DNA from: Pratylenchus scribneri
Lineage: Eukaryota > Nematoda > Chromadorea > Rhabditida > Pratylenchidae
Reading direction: 5' to 3'
Assembly (NCBI GenBank): GCA_030063045.1
Contig: JAQSEB010000041.1
Location: 3,837,501-3,901,500, forward strand
Length of the DNA: 64,000 nucleotides
The position numbers and the translations under genes were made by a program. Below the pieces are notes generated by a model. That model ran no database searches and was not told the DNA's origin. It saw only the letters and a program-made list of their open reading frames with translations. Below are positions 43,601 through 54,607 of the stretch, one piece after another (within the stretch, counting starts at the first letter, position 1; each line of letters opens with the position of its first letter).

Positions 43601-45820
43601 TTCCTCTTCAAAAGAACTTCAAAAAGTTTATTTCCGCTCCGAGTAATTTTCGGCTCCATGCCTCCAACTTTCAACAATTCATTTATCAGCAAATGCATGT
43701 CATAACGCCTAAAATGATATGTTAAAATATTTGCCTAATTTTTACCCTCCGTAATGAGCTATTGCATATGTTCTCCGACGTCGGAAAATTCCAGAACCGA
43801 CTCCTTGAAGTAGCCATGTGATAAATTCTGCCAAAGGATTCGAATGGATAGCAGCAGTCCAAGTATTCATCCTTTGACGATTGGGCATACAAATATGACA
43901 GTCGCCTGTGTTGTTTTGCTTCCAATTTTCTCCCGTACGCATACACAGAGAGCACATCATATAAGCCTTAATTTTATTTTTAATCATTAAATATTATAAA
44001 TCAAAATACCGAAACACAATTTACTTGATGCAATTTGAAATTTTCTTCGTAGTTTTTGGCAGGAAAGTCACGATCCAATCTCAATGCTTTCCATTCTTGT
44101 TTATCAGTTATGGGAGAAATTTGTGTAGATTCAAAATCGTATACAATCTAATTATATTTTTAAAAAATATTATATTTAAAAATTACTATAAAATATTCTC
44201 CTCTTTTTTGCTTGGGTACTATTGGTTGAACATAGCATAGGTCATCTTGTTTGTGAATTGAACGACAAAGATTGCAGTAACGCATATGGCAAACATGTCC
44301 AAATTCGTTTGGTTTATCGGGTGAATTTATTAATGGTTGTTCATCTACATTTTCGTCGTTGCTTTCAATTTCCTCTTCAGGCAATTCATTTTCAACTTCG
44401 ATTGCTTCTTTCGAACGTTTAGCACTGTAGATTTGTCCACATTCCAAACATCTAGTCAAAATTGAATTTTTTCGAAATTAAATTAAAAACCTTTTGTATT
44501 TATCGCAAATATGCTTCTTCAAATGCCTTATAAAACACTTGGGATGACGAAAAATATTATGACATTTTTTGCATTCATTAAAGTAATCTTGTTGTTTTGG
44601 ACATGGAAATCCCCAACCAAGTCCACAACATCTTGGGCATTTGGCTGCCTAAAAAAGATTAATTTTAATTCATTGCTATATGATTCCATACGCATTTTGC
44701 CCGGTGTAGAATGGGATCACTGAATGTGCTCTCACATTCCAAACAATAATAAGCGCCGAAAAGTGTTGAGATATTCCTTATTGGTGTGTAATGTCCATTC
44801 TTTAAATAAAGACCAATTTCTTGTTTGGCACGATTTGGTCCTTTCCACATTGGCCGCATTCGTCCTCTTTGTCCAAAAACCGAAAGCCGATATTCATTTG
44901 GCCACTTTTTATTTAGATAATCTTGTATCATTGGGACGTGTTTATCCACAGTGTAAACGCGTTCATCCAAAGGATATTTGATTCCTTTTCTCCTCATATC
45001 TTTTAGAATGTCCACTATAAGTTTTGCCCGTCGATATTTTGCCAATTGTCCAGTTCCGTTCACCAATCGTTGAAATCGAAGATTTTCTCGTTGATTTAGT
45101 TTGATTTTTTTATACTTGATGCCTAGTTGAACGGCCAATAAAAGGCAATGATTTTTTCCAAAATACAATCCTTCGTTTTTTGTCTAAATTAATTTTTATT
45201 AAATTAATGTTATTAATAACAATTAACAAACTGGAATCAAGTTGTTCAAATCTATTCCATGTTCAATTTCCCGTTTATGCCGTCCTGTTCCTCCCCTTGC
45301 CTGTTGGACCAATTCTAATGCTTCTTCTGTTGATGGACCCATAACAATCTATTTAAAAACAATTCAATTTATCACAGAGATTTTCTTACCTCGATATATA
45401 TTGGTTGACTGTATAGCGAAGGACGTCCTTTGTTCTTTCCACTTTGGTCTACATCATCAAACTGTTGCATAACAGTTTGTGCATTATTTTGTTCAAGTGT
45501 TCGATAAGGAATTTGAATCGGTTTTTCGAGTATTTCCGAACGGATGATTATTGAACATTTTTCCGCTTGAATCCCAGAAGCTTGATCAGCCAATGAGATG
45601 AAATGGTCAACTAATTCCTCCATTAAAATTTCTCGGCCTTCGGGTGCATCATCAGTATTTTTCACGGAAAATGTAGCCCTAAAATAGTTTTTTTATGATG
45701 TGAATTTTTGACTTACTTGAAAACTCCAATTTTAAATCGACGATTTTTGATTTTTTCTTCTCCTTCGATCTGATAAAAATGTGTAATTGGAAAATTACCA
45801 TATCTTCGGGTAATGGGCAT
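40640..45820 (-). CDS. Protein-primed family B DNA polymerase, 23 exons
   Basis: Exons (minus): 45717-45820, 45390-45678, 45232-45348, 44692-45183, 44491-44648, 44187-44451, 44010-44147, 43746-43966, 43303-43708, 43126-43262, 43039-43085, 42775-42997, 42511-42733, 42339-42474, 42147-42295, 41836-42108, 41621-41790, 41538-41574, 41250-41498, 41075-41209, 40930-41037, 40781-40887, 40640-40739. Every junction keeps frame; 1427 aa, the usual size. Motifs: exonuclease YDFES (exon 7), AHYGGRYD (exons 8-9), DVRIL (exon 10); palm SLYPS (exon 14), WARWS region (exon 18), DTDS (exon 20). It replicates the element, likely priming from a terminal protein. Introns are 36-48 nt. The start ATG directly follows 'ttttag', so it may be a trans- or cis-splice acceptor. 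Confidence 0.95.
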
Positions 45821-46047
45821 CTAAAAATTTTATATTTTGTTTGAACTTTTTTTTCAAAAATATAATCCGAATTTTTGAAATCGGCTTTTTTTGAAATTAA
45901 TCAAATTTTTATCAAATTTATAAAAATGCTTCGAATAAATAATGGCAATTAGATCGAACAGTGTTTCTGAAAAATTAAATTTATATTTTTTAGAGATTAA
46001 AAATTGCCTTAATCCGATTCGAGCATAACATTAGTCATCTTTTTCTT

Positions 46048-46856
46048 TCACTTCTTTCCAACACCGAAACTGCTGTAGAGACGATTTATGGATGATTGCA
46101 AATCTTTATTTGCCATTGAACAATATTGGCAAATCTAAAATTATGAATTAAATTAAAAAGTTTTATTTTTTTACCAAGAAATTTAATTCATAAATTTTGC
46201 CATTTTTCACAAGGAAAATATCGTCGGCCAAATTCTTTTGCTTGTCCGCACAATTTTGACACTAAATAATTTGTTGGTATTTTTAGAATTAGTATTTTAC
46301 CTGATGAAGGCACCATGAATATTTCAAATTGAGTAGTTTCTCATCACCAGCACCTGTTATGTTTTCACCACGAAAAACATAAGTAATGTCATGATCATGT
46401 TCGTAGCCTTTATTCACTAAAAAATAATATTTTTTAAATTTTTTCAATCAAACTTGATTGATTCCAATGTCGATTATAACTCATGTTTAATTGGATATTG
46501 TTATTGAGGCAATCAGCGCACATTTTTATTGGTAGGATATTCAAATCAGGTTGGTCCGTCTTGAAGACAATTCCTTCTTCTCTCTTGAAATGACCCTGTT
46601 TGCAATCCTGGCAGAATTGAAGGAAATAGGCATTTCTTGGAAGTTTTAGGATTTTTGCTCGATTTATTAAAGTTAATGGCACAGCTTTCAATGCTCGGGA
46701 TTTTCCTAAAATAATAAGATTTTTTAATAAAATGAACTAACTTTCTTCCTTGCGGCGTAGATATTCCTTCTCATCATCTCCTAGCGAAATGTTTTCATCC
46801 GTCTCAAAATCGATAGAATCCATCCCATCTTCCATGATTTCGTTTTCTATCTCCAT
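46048..46856 (-). CDS. CxxC zinc-binding-type protein of the Polinton
   Basis: Five exons in frame: 46742-46856, 46454-46705, 46301-46416, 46175-46261 and 46048-46134 (about 218 aa). After an acidic N-terminus it has four cysteine pairs: FCQDC, MCADC, CQNC (preceded by WCLHQ) and ICQYC. These suggest one or two zinc ribbons. No family is recognised. It lies directly upstream of polB on the same strand and may be a replication or transcription factor of the element. Confidence 0.65.
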
Positions 46857-47617
46857 CTTTGTTGTTGATTTGATCGTGAATAAATTTTAATTATAGGGAT
46901 ATTTGAGAATAATTTAAATGGAAAAATTCTAAAATATTCAAGATTTAATTGAAAAATTTTAATTTTTTGTTTTTAATTTTATTATTTGAATTTTAGAAAT
47001 TAAAATTTATTTAAAAAATTATTTAATTTTTGGCAAATTAACAAAATCAATTTAGTTATTAATAAAATTATCTTTTCCGAAGATTAAAAAAGTAGCTAAT
47101 AACATATTTTTATGGGAAATAAATTTAGAGAAAATTTTAAAAATTTTTAAGAGATTATATATTTATTTGGAAGTATTAATTGGATCGGAAGAATAAATAA
47201 ATTAAGGATGAATTAAAATTAAACTTAGGAGGTATAAAACTAATAGAGGTATAAAGAAAGATTTATTTCTTAGTTTTGTTGGATTATTTTGATTTAAGAA
47301 TGATGAAAATTTGAAATTTTCGGCTGCTTTTATACCCGCTCGTTATGGGGCAGAATTTTCGAGCTATAATAAGCATAGATATGTTGGGGAAAAATTGCGG
47401 AATAACTGAAACTTTATATTAGGGACCATCTCAACAATGAAAAATTAAATTAAGGAAAATCCCAAATAAATTAAGGATGAATAATAATTTTATTTAATTG
47501 GATAAACTTTTAAAAGAAGTATAAGGAAAGGTATATTCTTAGTTTTGTTGAATTATTTGAATTTAAGAAAGATGAAAAGTTGAGATTTTCGCCAGCTTTT
47601 ATACCCACTAGTTTCTA
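46857..47617. other. Polinton non-coding region with a duplicated segment
   Basis: No ORF is supported. Two similar blocks, about 47190-47340 and 47455-47610, share 'aaattaaggatgaat', 'cttagttttgttg.attatt' and 'gcttttatacccrct' in the same order about 265 bp apart. The repeated 'cttttataccc' may be a promoter element. Confidence 0.5.
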
Positions 47618-47955
47618 TGCCTCAGGCATTGATCTAATGCCGCTGGAGGCATTAATTAATGCCTAAGGCATTGGTCTAATGCCGCTGGAGGCATCAAATT
47701 AATGCCTAAGGCATTGGTCTAATGCCGCTGGAGGCATCAAATTAATGCCTAAGGCATTGGTCTAATGCCGCTGGAGGCATCAAATTAATGCCTAAGGCAT
47801 TGGTCTAATGCCGCTGGGGGCATCAAATTAATGCCTCAGGCATTGATCTAATGCCGCTGGAGGCATCAAATTAATGCCTAAGGCATTGGTCTAATGCCGC
47901 TGGAGGCATCAAATTAATGCCTAAGGCATTGGTCTAATGCCTGCGGCATCACCAA
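47618..47955. repeat. ~43-bp palindromic tandem repeat in the Polinton
   Basis: About 7-8 copies of a unit containing 'aatgcctaaggcattggtct' and 'aatgccgctggaggcatcaa'. Both parts are themselves inverted repeats (GCCTAAGGC and GCC.ctg.GGC). The copies are almost identical, so the array is young or kept uniform. It is the only clean tandem array in the element and lies in its large non-coding region; a role as origin, packaging or regulatory site is possible. Confidence 0.9.
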
Positions 47956-47959
47956 AATC

Positions 47960-48040
47960 TCCTATAAAATAGTGCGAAATTTGTCTCTCAAAACATTTCC
48001 AACAACAATAAAATAAAAATAATTCTAAAGCAATTTCTCC
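47960..48040 (+). promoter_or_regulatory. TATA-like promoter candidate after the palindrome array
   Basis: 'ctcctataaaatagtgcg' follows the array directly and is the best TATA-like box in the area. It is followed by a pyrimidine/A-rich leader and short plus-strand ORFs (for example a 23-codon ORF starting at about 48351). This rests on sequence appearance only. Confidence 0.3.
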
Positions 48041-48434
48041 AAAATCCTTTATTAAATCCCTATTCTCTCCCAATTAGTTTTAAAAAGACCCTCAATTTTT
48101 GATTCATAATTTTTATAATCTAGGCTCTTTTGAAAAGATTTTATTTGGAGTCATTAACTCCGTGTCCATTTGTGGATTTCCTTTTTCTTTCAATTAAATT
48201 TGATTCAAAATTTTCCTTTCCAAAATCTAATACTCCTCGATCTCTCTTATCAAAATTCCAAAAGAGCAACCTATTTAAATTCAATTTTTTAGAAAATTTC
48301 ACGAGGCCCAATTCTTTTCCTCACCATTTCTTAAATCCAAACCAATAAAAAATGAGCAACATTCCAACCAAAGAGCAATGCCCTAATATTCCGGAAAAAT
48401 TCTCCAAACAATTTGTAAATTAAAAAAAAGTTTT

Positions 48435-48720
48435 TTATATTATTTTATTCTCTTCACTTGAAGGATTTTTGCAATAATCCATATGAATGTGAGTTGTGTG
48501 GTCAGTTTTTTGCAACGCAATGCGGACTAAATATTCACCAGGGCAAATATCACACAGCTCAAGAACGGCGAACATTATACATTTGCCGGTCTGATCTAAT
48601 AAATTGTTTTTTAATAATTTAATAACTAGATTTTGTTCCCACGGATCAAACAACTCAACTGCTATGCACAAACATGAAAGCCGCCATGTTGAAGCTGGTG
48701 GACCTGGATTGACTTTTCCA
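48435..48720 (-). CDS. Possible exon of a small Polinton protein
   Basis: The open stretch ends at a stop at 48435. It includes CLCIAVELFDPWEQNLVIKLL and ICPGEYLVRIALQKTDHTTHIHMDYC. It may follow a splice acceptor (ccag) at about 48706. No ATG is present in frame, so it is probably the last exon of a gene starting further right. Unrecognised. Confidence 0.3.
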
Positions 48721-48846
48721 TCTCAATATTTGTTTCAAAAATTTTTTCGTTCTTAAAATTTTTTAATATAAAAAATAAATGTTGAAAAAAGTTTTGCAAA
48801 ATTTATATTTTTTCCAAAAGTTTAGTTGGTTTTATTTTAAAAATAT

Positions 48847-49191
48847 TTATCCAAATTTGTAAAAGCATTCTTCGCCTGGAGGGCAAATAATAATGTTCTC
48901 TAAATGCAAATAAAAAAATTCGTCGTAAATGGTCCCGTCTTCGAATAGAAAGTCATAATAAAATGAATTATCAATTTTATTCGGAGTACACAAACAAATC
49001 AAATGTTCCGAATTAGAAGGAACAATATCTAGAATTTTTATTTCTTTTATATGGTAGAAAATTTTTCCAATAGGATGCGCGCATCTATGAGGTGGAAGTT
49101 GCAAATTTGAACCGTATTCTTGTATTATTCGATTCAATTCTCCTCTTGATGAACATTTGTGAAAATCCAAAAGATAATCTAAAGTATTCAT
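48847..49191 (-). CDS. Unrecognised Polinton ORF near the right terminal repeat
   Basis: 114 aa from the first ATG (MNTLDYLLDFHKCSSRGEL). It contains several Cys/His residues (HRCAHPIG, HLICLCTP, IICPPGEEC). It starts about 130 nt inside the right terminal repeat. No family is recognised. It could be the terminal gene of the element, in the mirror position to the ATPase at the left end. Confidence 0.45.
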   Translation of the reverse strand: MNTLDYLLDFHKCSSRGELNRIIQEYGSNLQLPPHRCAHPIGKIFYHIKEIKILDIVPSNSEHLICLCTPNKIDNSFYYDFLFEDGTIYDEFFYLHLENIIICPPGEECFYKFG

Positions 49192-49324
49192 TTTGATATG
49201 AAATAATTTCTTTTTCTTCCATTTATATAGTCCTAAATTTCTAGTATTGAATTTATCTTTTTTTAATTTCAAATATCTTGTTTATTTTAATTTTATACCA
49301 TAAATAAATATTTATCTTATCAAA

Positions 49325-49549
49325 TTTTTAACAGAAAAGTAGCCAATAGGTATTCGCTTATTTTATGCTCTCAAATTAGAGAGAAAAATTTTATTATTTT
49401 CTAAAAGATTAACTAAAATGTATTCACTCAAAAAGTATTGGCTAAAATTATGTCTTTAAAATTTTTAAAAAAAGCTCGATAGGTATTGGCTCAAATTATG
49501 TCTTTTTAAAAATTTTAAAAAATGATTTAAAAGTATATAATAGACTACT
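49325..49549. repeat. Right terminal inverted repeat of the Polinton
   Basis: The reverse complement begins agtagtctattatatac as on the left and aligns to about 30210 with one roughly 30-nt gap and few substitutions. Divergence between the two repeats is modest. Confidence 0.93.
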
Positions 49550-49555
49550 CTGCGA
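49550..49555. repeat. 6-bp target-site duplication CTGCGA (right)
   Basis: Identical to 29950-29955. The unoccupied site would have held a single CTGCGA. Confidence 0.9.
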
Positions 49556-49956
49556 GCATTTATAACACATCAAAGAATGAACCGATATTATGTTTTGAAA
49601 TCAAATTAAAGAGAAATCTGCTGGCTATCTTGATATTAATTTTGTTTAAATTGGTTCAGAATTGATAGATTTATGCGCTAATAAAAATCACAGAAAAATC
49701 TACTAATACATAGAAGAAATCTTTTAAAATTTTTAAGTATTCAATTCCATCAAATCTGAACCAATTAAAAAACACAATTAATATCACTAGATAGGAAAAA
49801 ATATTATTCTTTAAATTGATAAAAAAAATCATAAAAATCGGTTCATTAATTGATGTATTATAAACTTTCGCGGCATGTTGGACCGACAATAATAGAAGTT
49901 GGGGTCTAATTGGGGTCGTCAATACCTTCCTGATTTTAACAAAATTTTTTGCCCAC

Positions 49957-51025
49957 CTTTTCTTAATCCAGCCATTGTAATGGAATGGCCACATGATGCA
50001 ATGCATCCGGTTCAAGGCAAGAGCCATAATATGTAAAAGCATGCCAAATTCCAAAATGGAATGCATCAATTTGTTTTCTAATCGCCAAATGAACAGCGAT
50101 GCTTCGAGTGGATCAAATCCTTTGACTCGATTCGCAGTTCTGGCTAACAGCGTGCCTGTGGCGTCAATCAAAGACATAATTGCCTAGGGGAAAATTTCAA
50201 TTTTTCCTGTGCCATTTCAATGAATTATCACTTAAATTTAAAAGAATTACTACATATGAAATTAAAAATTGGATAGAAATTGAAAGAAATGCAAAAATTT
50301 TAAACTGAAAGAATTTGATAGCATTAGATGGCAAAAATTTTACTTTTTAATTTAATATTAAAATCATCAAAATTGGTTCAGTCTTTGATTTTGATGGGCA
50401 ACTCTATTATAAGGGGCTACTCAGAAATCGCCAGATATTATTGATATGTTACAGCTAATATTGAATCTATAATCCTAATATATAATTAGCTAGATATATG
50501 GGCTAGCTAATATTAAAAATCTCTTGTTCTAGGCAACTAAAGAATTTGAAAATGGGTTCTTTCGATTCAGAAAAGTCGATTTTGTCTATGGAATTTCAAT
50601 TTTAGACCTACTTTAATTAGTTCTTTTAATGCTGAACCATTCTTTAAACCCGAAATGATTTTGGTTTATAAACATTTCTATGCCTTATTTCTGAAATAGA
50701 ACGAATAAATTCATATTCGAACCTGTACTAATAAGTGTAGGAAACCGAGATTTAGGAGAGCTTCAAGCTAAATACGGAACTAAGTAAATTCTAAAATTAG
50801 TATAATATATTCAAGAATAACTGGAATCAAATGCAATTCTTGCTATAATTTTAAATCGTTTGCTTCTCTTTACCGCACCTTACTAAAAACAATGATCAAC
50901 ACAGGTCTGCCCTTTGCCAATGTCCATAACGGTTTAATGATTAGGCAAAGGAATCCAATAGTGATCAAGTGGCATGTCTCATATAAACACCATTCAAATG
51001 TTGGCGGCCATGGAGAGGAACTCAT
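49957..51025 (-). CDS. Serpentine (7TM) chemoreceptor D, exons 1-2
   Basis: Exon 1 is 50879-51025 (MSSSPWPPTFEWC, TM1, ending PVLIIVFSK). Exon 2 is 49957-50183 (TM2-3, ALNRMHCIMWPFHYNGWIKK). Exon 2 ends at phase 2 with a gtgggc donor and would splice to the exon at 29380 across the Polinton. Both exons are open. It is the closest relative of A-C in layout. Confidence 0.85.
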
Positions 51026-53440
51026 TGGAAAAGCGACGAATTTTATTAATTTTTATTAGGTTATTTAGAAATTTCTGAAAAAAAAATAATTTAAAATTTC
51101 TTCTGAATATGTAAGGAGCATTTATCGATAGGAGTGGAAAGGTAATTTAATATAATATGAAAAGAAATTTCATGGAAAAGCAAAAAGTGCTAATTATGTT
51201 ATACAATCAATGGTTCAAAGTAAAATGAGGGGATGTGAAGAAATTTGTTAAAAAGATACCAGAAAAATGGTTTTTGAGGGGAGACAGAGGGGAGAAAAAT
51301 GATTGCTAGTATAGTTGTTTAGTACTTAAATGTGTGGACAAAATGCGTCAAATGATGTGTATTTTAAGCTGCTTCTCTTTCAATATGAAAATTACATATA
51401 TGGTTATCTTGTAAATAATTTAAAATAATTATGTGATGTGAAATGTGATACATTGTAAATTGTTTATTTATGTGGTTGGCAATAAATTAAATAAATGCAA
51501 AAATGTTTATAACGGCGCAGGATGAAAATTAAATTTCAAATTGTTGAATTAAAAATTTTAAAAATTCTTTCATATTATTTTATTATTATTTTTTAAAATT
51601 TTTTTGTTTGACTTTGCCTCCATTTTCTATTAAATCGAAATAAAAAAAAATGTAATTTAACAATTTGACAATCGGGAATAGGTTAAAATAATTAATGCTA
51701 AAAATTATTAAAAGTCGAATATTTCCCTCCTAATTTTTCTTTATCTTTAATTATTTAATTTAATTTTTTGCAAAATGAACACCAAAAGGTTTCAGGAATT
51801 GTTTTATACATAGAAATTGTTTATTTATTTGGCGATAAAATAAATAAAAATAATGTAGGATGGAAATTAAATTGCTTATTGTTCAATTAAAGTATTATGG
51901 AAATTCTTTTCATATTAATTTTTTAAAATTTTTTGGTTTTTGGCCTCTTGTTGAATTTTTATTTAAAAAAATAAAAAAGGATATTTAACAAATTTGACAT
52001 GTGGGAATTATTTATGGGTTTAAACATTAATTTTAAAATTCTTAAAAATCGAATATTTCTATGTTAGTTTTTCTTTATCTTTAATTATTTGATATAATTT
52101 CAGATTTTCTTTCAATTTTTTGTCAAATAAACACCAAAAAAGTGCTAGTTGTACAATTATAGATTTATAGAAATTTTTTATTTTTAAAAATTTCAATTTT
52201 TTTTGTTTATTGTTCTGTGGCCTCAATTTCTATTTAAAAAAAATATATAAAAAGGGCTATTTAACAATTCGAAATGTTGGAAATTATCTATATGTTAAAA
52301 CAATTAATTTTAAAAATCCGTAAAAATCAAATATTTCCCTGTTAGTTTTCTTTTATCTTTAATTATTGAATATAATTTCAAATTTTATTTATAATTTTTT
52401 GCCAAATGAAAACCAAATAAATTGCCAATATCCAATTAAAGCATTTATATAAATACTTTTAATTTTATTTATTTAAAAATTTTTTTGATGTCCTATAGTT
52501 GTCCAATGTCTAATTTAAAAATTAAAAAAGGATATTTAATAATTGACATGTTGGAAGTTATTTATGGGTTTAAACAATTAATTATAAAAATTCTTAAATA
52601 TCGAATATTTCTATTATGTTAGTTTTTTTTCTTAAATTATTTAATATAATTTTAAATTTTATTTCAAATTTTTTGTTGAATGAAGACAAAAGATTTCTAA
52701 TGGTTTTATACATTGAAAATTGTTTATTTAGCTTGGTAATTAATTGAATTAAAGCAAAAAGACAAAATACATTGTGGGTGGGAACTGGGAACTGGGAAAA
52801 TATTGGGAAACGGCTATTGATGAGAATTAAATTTAGGACTGAAAAAGTTCACAAAAAACAAATCGACATAGCTATTTTAATGGGAGGTGGGCGAAAATTT
52901 TATTTACAAACAATTATGAATAAAAATGTATTAGGCAATTTCCAGACAATTTAATTACAAATAAAATGTGCTCAAAAGGAAAATATTAAATAATAATTTT
53001 ATGAAATATTATGAGGGCGTAATTTTAGGTGGAGAATATATGTTTACTATTTAAGTTTTTTGATAAAATTTCGAAAATCTCAAAATAGAAATTTTTTTTA
53101 GTTTTTATCACTTTTTTCTAATTAAATTTTATGTGCCTAATCAAATCTGATGCATACAAAAAATATTTCAAACATTAAATATTTGCCCTCTAGTGATATT
53201 CATTGTTACTTTATAAAAAATTTTAGCATTTTCTTATAATTTTATAAAATTGAAAAAAATATGGTTATCTTTTTTTGTAAACTTTTTTACTTCCTATACG
53301 ACCGTATTTGCTTTAGCTTTGGATTGAGATGATATAGTCATTGTATTATGAGCCCATTTTTGGCATAATTTTGCCATTTTCTTCTTTCCATTTTAGCATT
53401 TGTGCAGGTGATTGGTCTGTTCATTATGTAACATTCATAA
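51026..53440. repeat. Degenerate direct repeats and receptor flank
   Basis: About 51440-52760 holds four decayed direct copies of a block ('acaccaaaa...ttttatac..gaaattgttta', then 'tatttaacaatttgac'). They are spaced 345, 285 and 268 bp apart. About 52740-52860 resembles the 3' flank seen downstream of receptors A-C. About 53300-53430 is part of the Lys-rich block. No gene is supported. Confidence 0.5.
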
Positions 53441-54607
53441 CCCTGGAATCACAATGGAGCTTTTTCCCGCCGCGGGTTGTAAAAAGTGTATTCACAGTGA
53501 AGCGGGAAAAATGGAGCGGGAAAACGCTCAGCGGGAAAACGCAACCCGCCAGCGGGTTTTGGTTGTGAACAGTCTCCAGCGGGTTCCCGCCGCGGGAAAA
53601 CGCGGCGGGAAAACGCAACACGCTCTGCGGGTTTTTGGTTGTGAACACCTCAGCGGGTAAATCAGAGCGGGAAAACGCTCAGCGGGTTCCCGCAATCGAC
53701 AAAAATCGCCCACCTGTTCACAGTGAAGCGTTTTCCCGCGGCGTTTTCCCGCTGCGGGAAAACGCAGCCGAATCAAATTATTTGATTTTACCCGCAACCC
53801 GCCGAGCGGGTTCCCCCTAAAAATACTAGGGTTGACTTTTTTAAAAATATTTTAAAAATATTTAAAAATTTTTGAACATTTTCAAATCGATTCTACCCTA
53901 TGTAAAAAACTCTGCTCTTTTCAATGATATAAAAATTAATTTATTTGGATAAGGAAAAAATTATTTATGAAGATGAAAAGTGTAAATCATATAAATTTTC
54001 CCGAATTTTTGTATTTTTTAAAAAATTTATTATATGAATAAAAAGAGGCCATTTTTCTGCATCGAATAACTATTTTTTTTATTTATTTCAATTAAATTTT
54101 AGAATTTTTTTATGGAACATTGTCCCGAAACCTAATATATTCCATAAATAATTTCATTTACGTTGTAAAAATTTGATTTCTCTATCATTGGAAAGAGGAA
54201 ATTTTTCTGTATCAGAAATGGGTTTATTAAAATTTTTCTTAAAATTTTTAAAATTTTCAAATTTCTTTCATTGAAAGAACCTTCAAAAGGACCATTCATT
54301 CATTATTTTCCCGCAAACGCTCAGCAAGCGATTTTCCATTGTGAACACCAAAAACTGGAAAACGCTCAGCGGGTAACGCCGAATTTCCATTGTGAACAGA
54401 ACGGGTTTAGCGGGAAAACGCGGCGATTTTTTTTTCCCTCCGCGGGTTAAAAATCGGCATTGTGAACAGCTTCACCTCTAGCGGGAAAACGCGGCGTTTT
54501 TTTTTCCCTCTGCGGGTTAAAATTCGGCATTGTGAACAGAGCGGGTTTTGCGGGAACCCGCCGAGCGTTTTCCCGCCGCGTTTTCCCGCTACATTGTGAT
54601 TCCAGGG
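53441..54607. mobile_element. 1.17-kb GC-rich TIR element with TAA duplication
   Basis: The ends are inverted (ccctggaatcacaatg / cattgtgattccaggg) and flanked by TAA on both sides (53438-53440 and 54608-54610), as in PIF/Harbinger-type MITEs. Inside are two GC-rich zones made of many copies of 'agcgggaaaacgc' and its inverse, separated by about 480 bp of AT-rich DNA. No transposase ORF is present. It splits a Lys-rich block that is continuous at 27617-27847. Confidence 0.8.

Larger units (their letters stand above)
29956..49549. mobile_element. Complete Polinton/Maverick element, 19,594 bp
   Basis: The element starts AGT, ends ACT and has terminal inverted repeats of about 220-255 bp and a 6-bp target duplication. 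It encodes the whole Polinton core: ATPase, DDE integrase, minor and major capsid proteins, adenain-like protease and protein-primed DNA polymerase B, all open (polB after splicing). Such elements are integrated virus-like DNAs. The capsid and protease set suggests that it could form virions (inference). The left half is plus-strand and intronless. The right half is mainly minus-strand and intron-rich, and adds NADAR, PAZ-like, TBP-like and CxxC genes. It interrupts intron 2 of receptor D. Confidence 0.97.

Noticed and set aside
48130..48348. 72-codon plus-strand ORF after the palindrome array
   Set aside because: It begins with TTG, not ATG, and is low-complexity Phe/Ser/Pro-rich; no support beyond being open.
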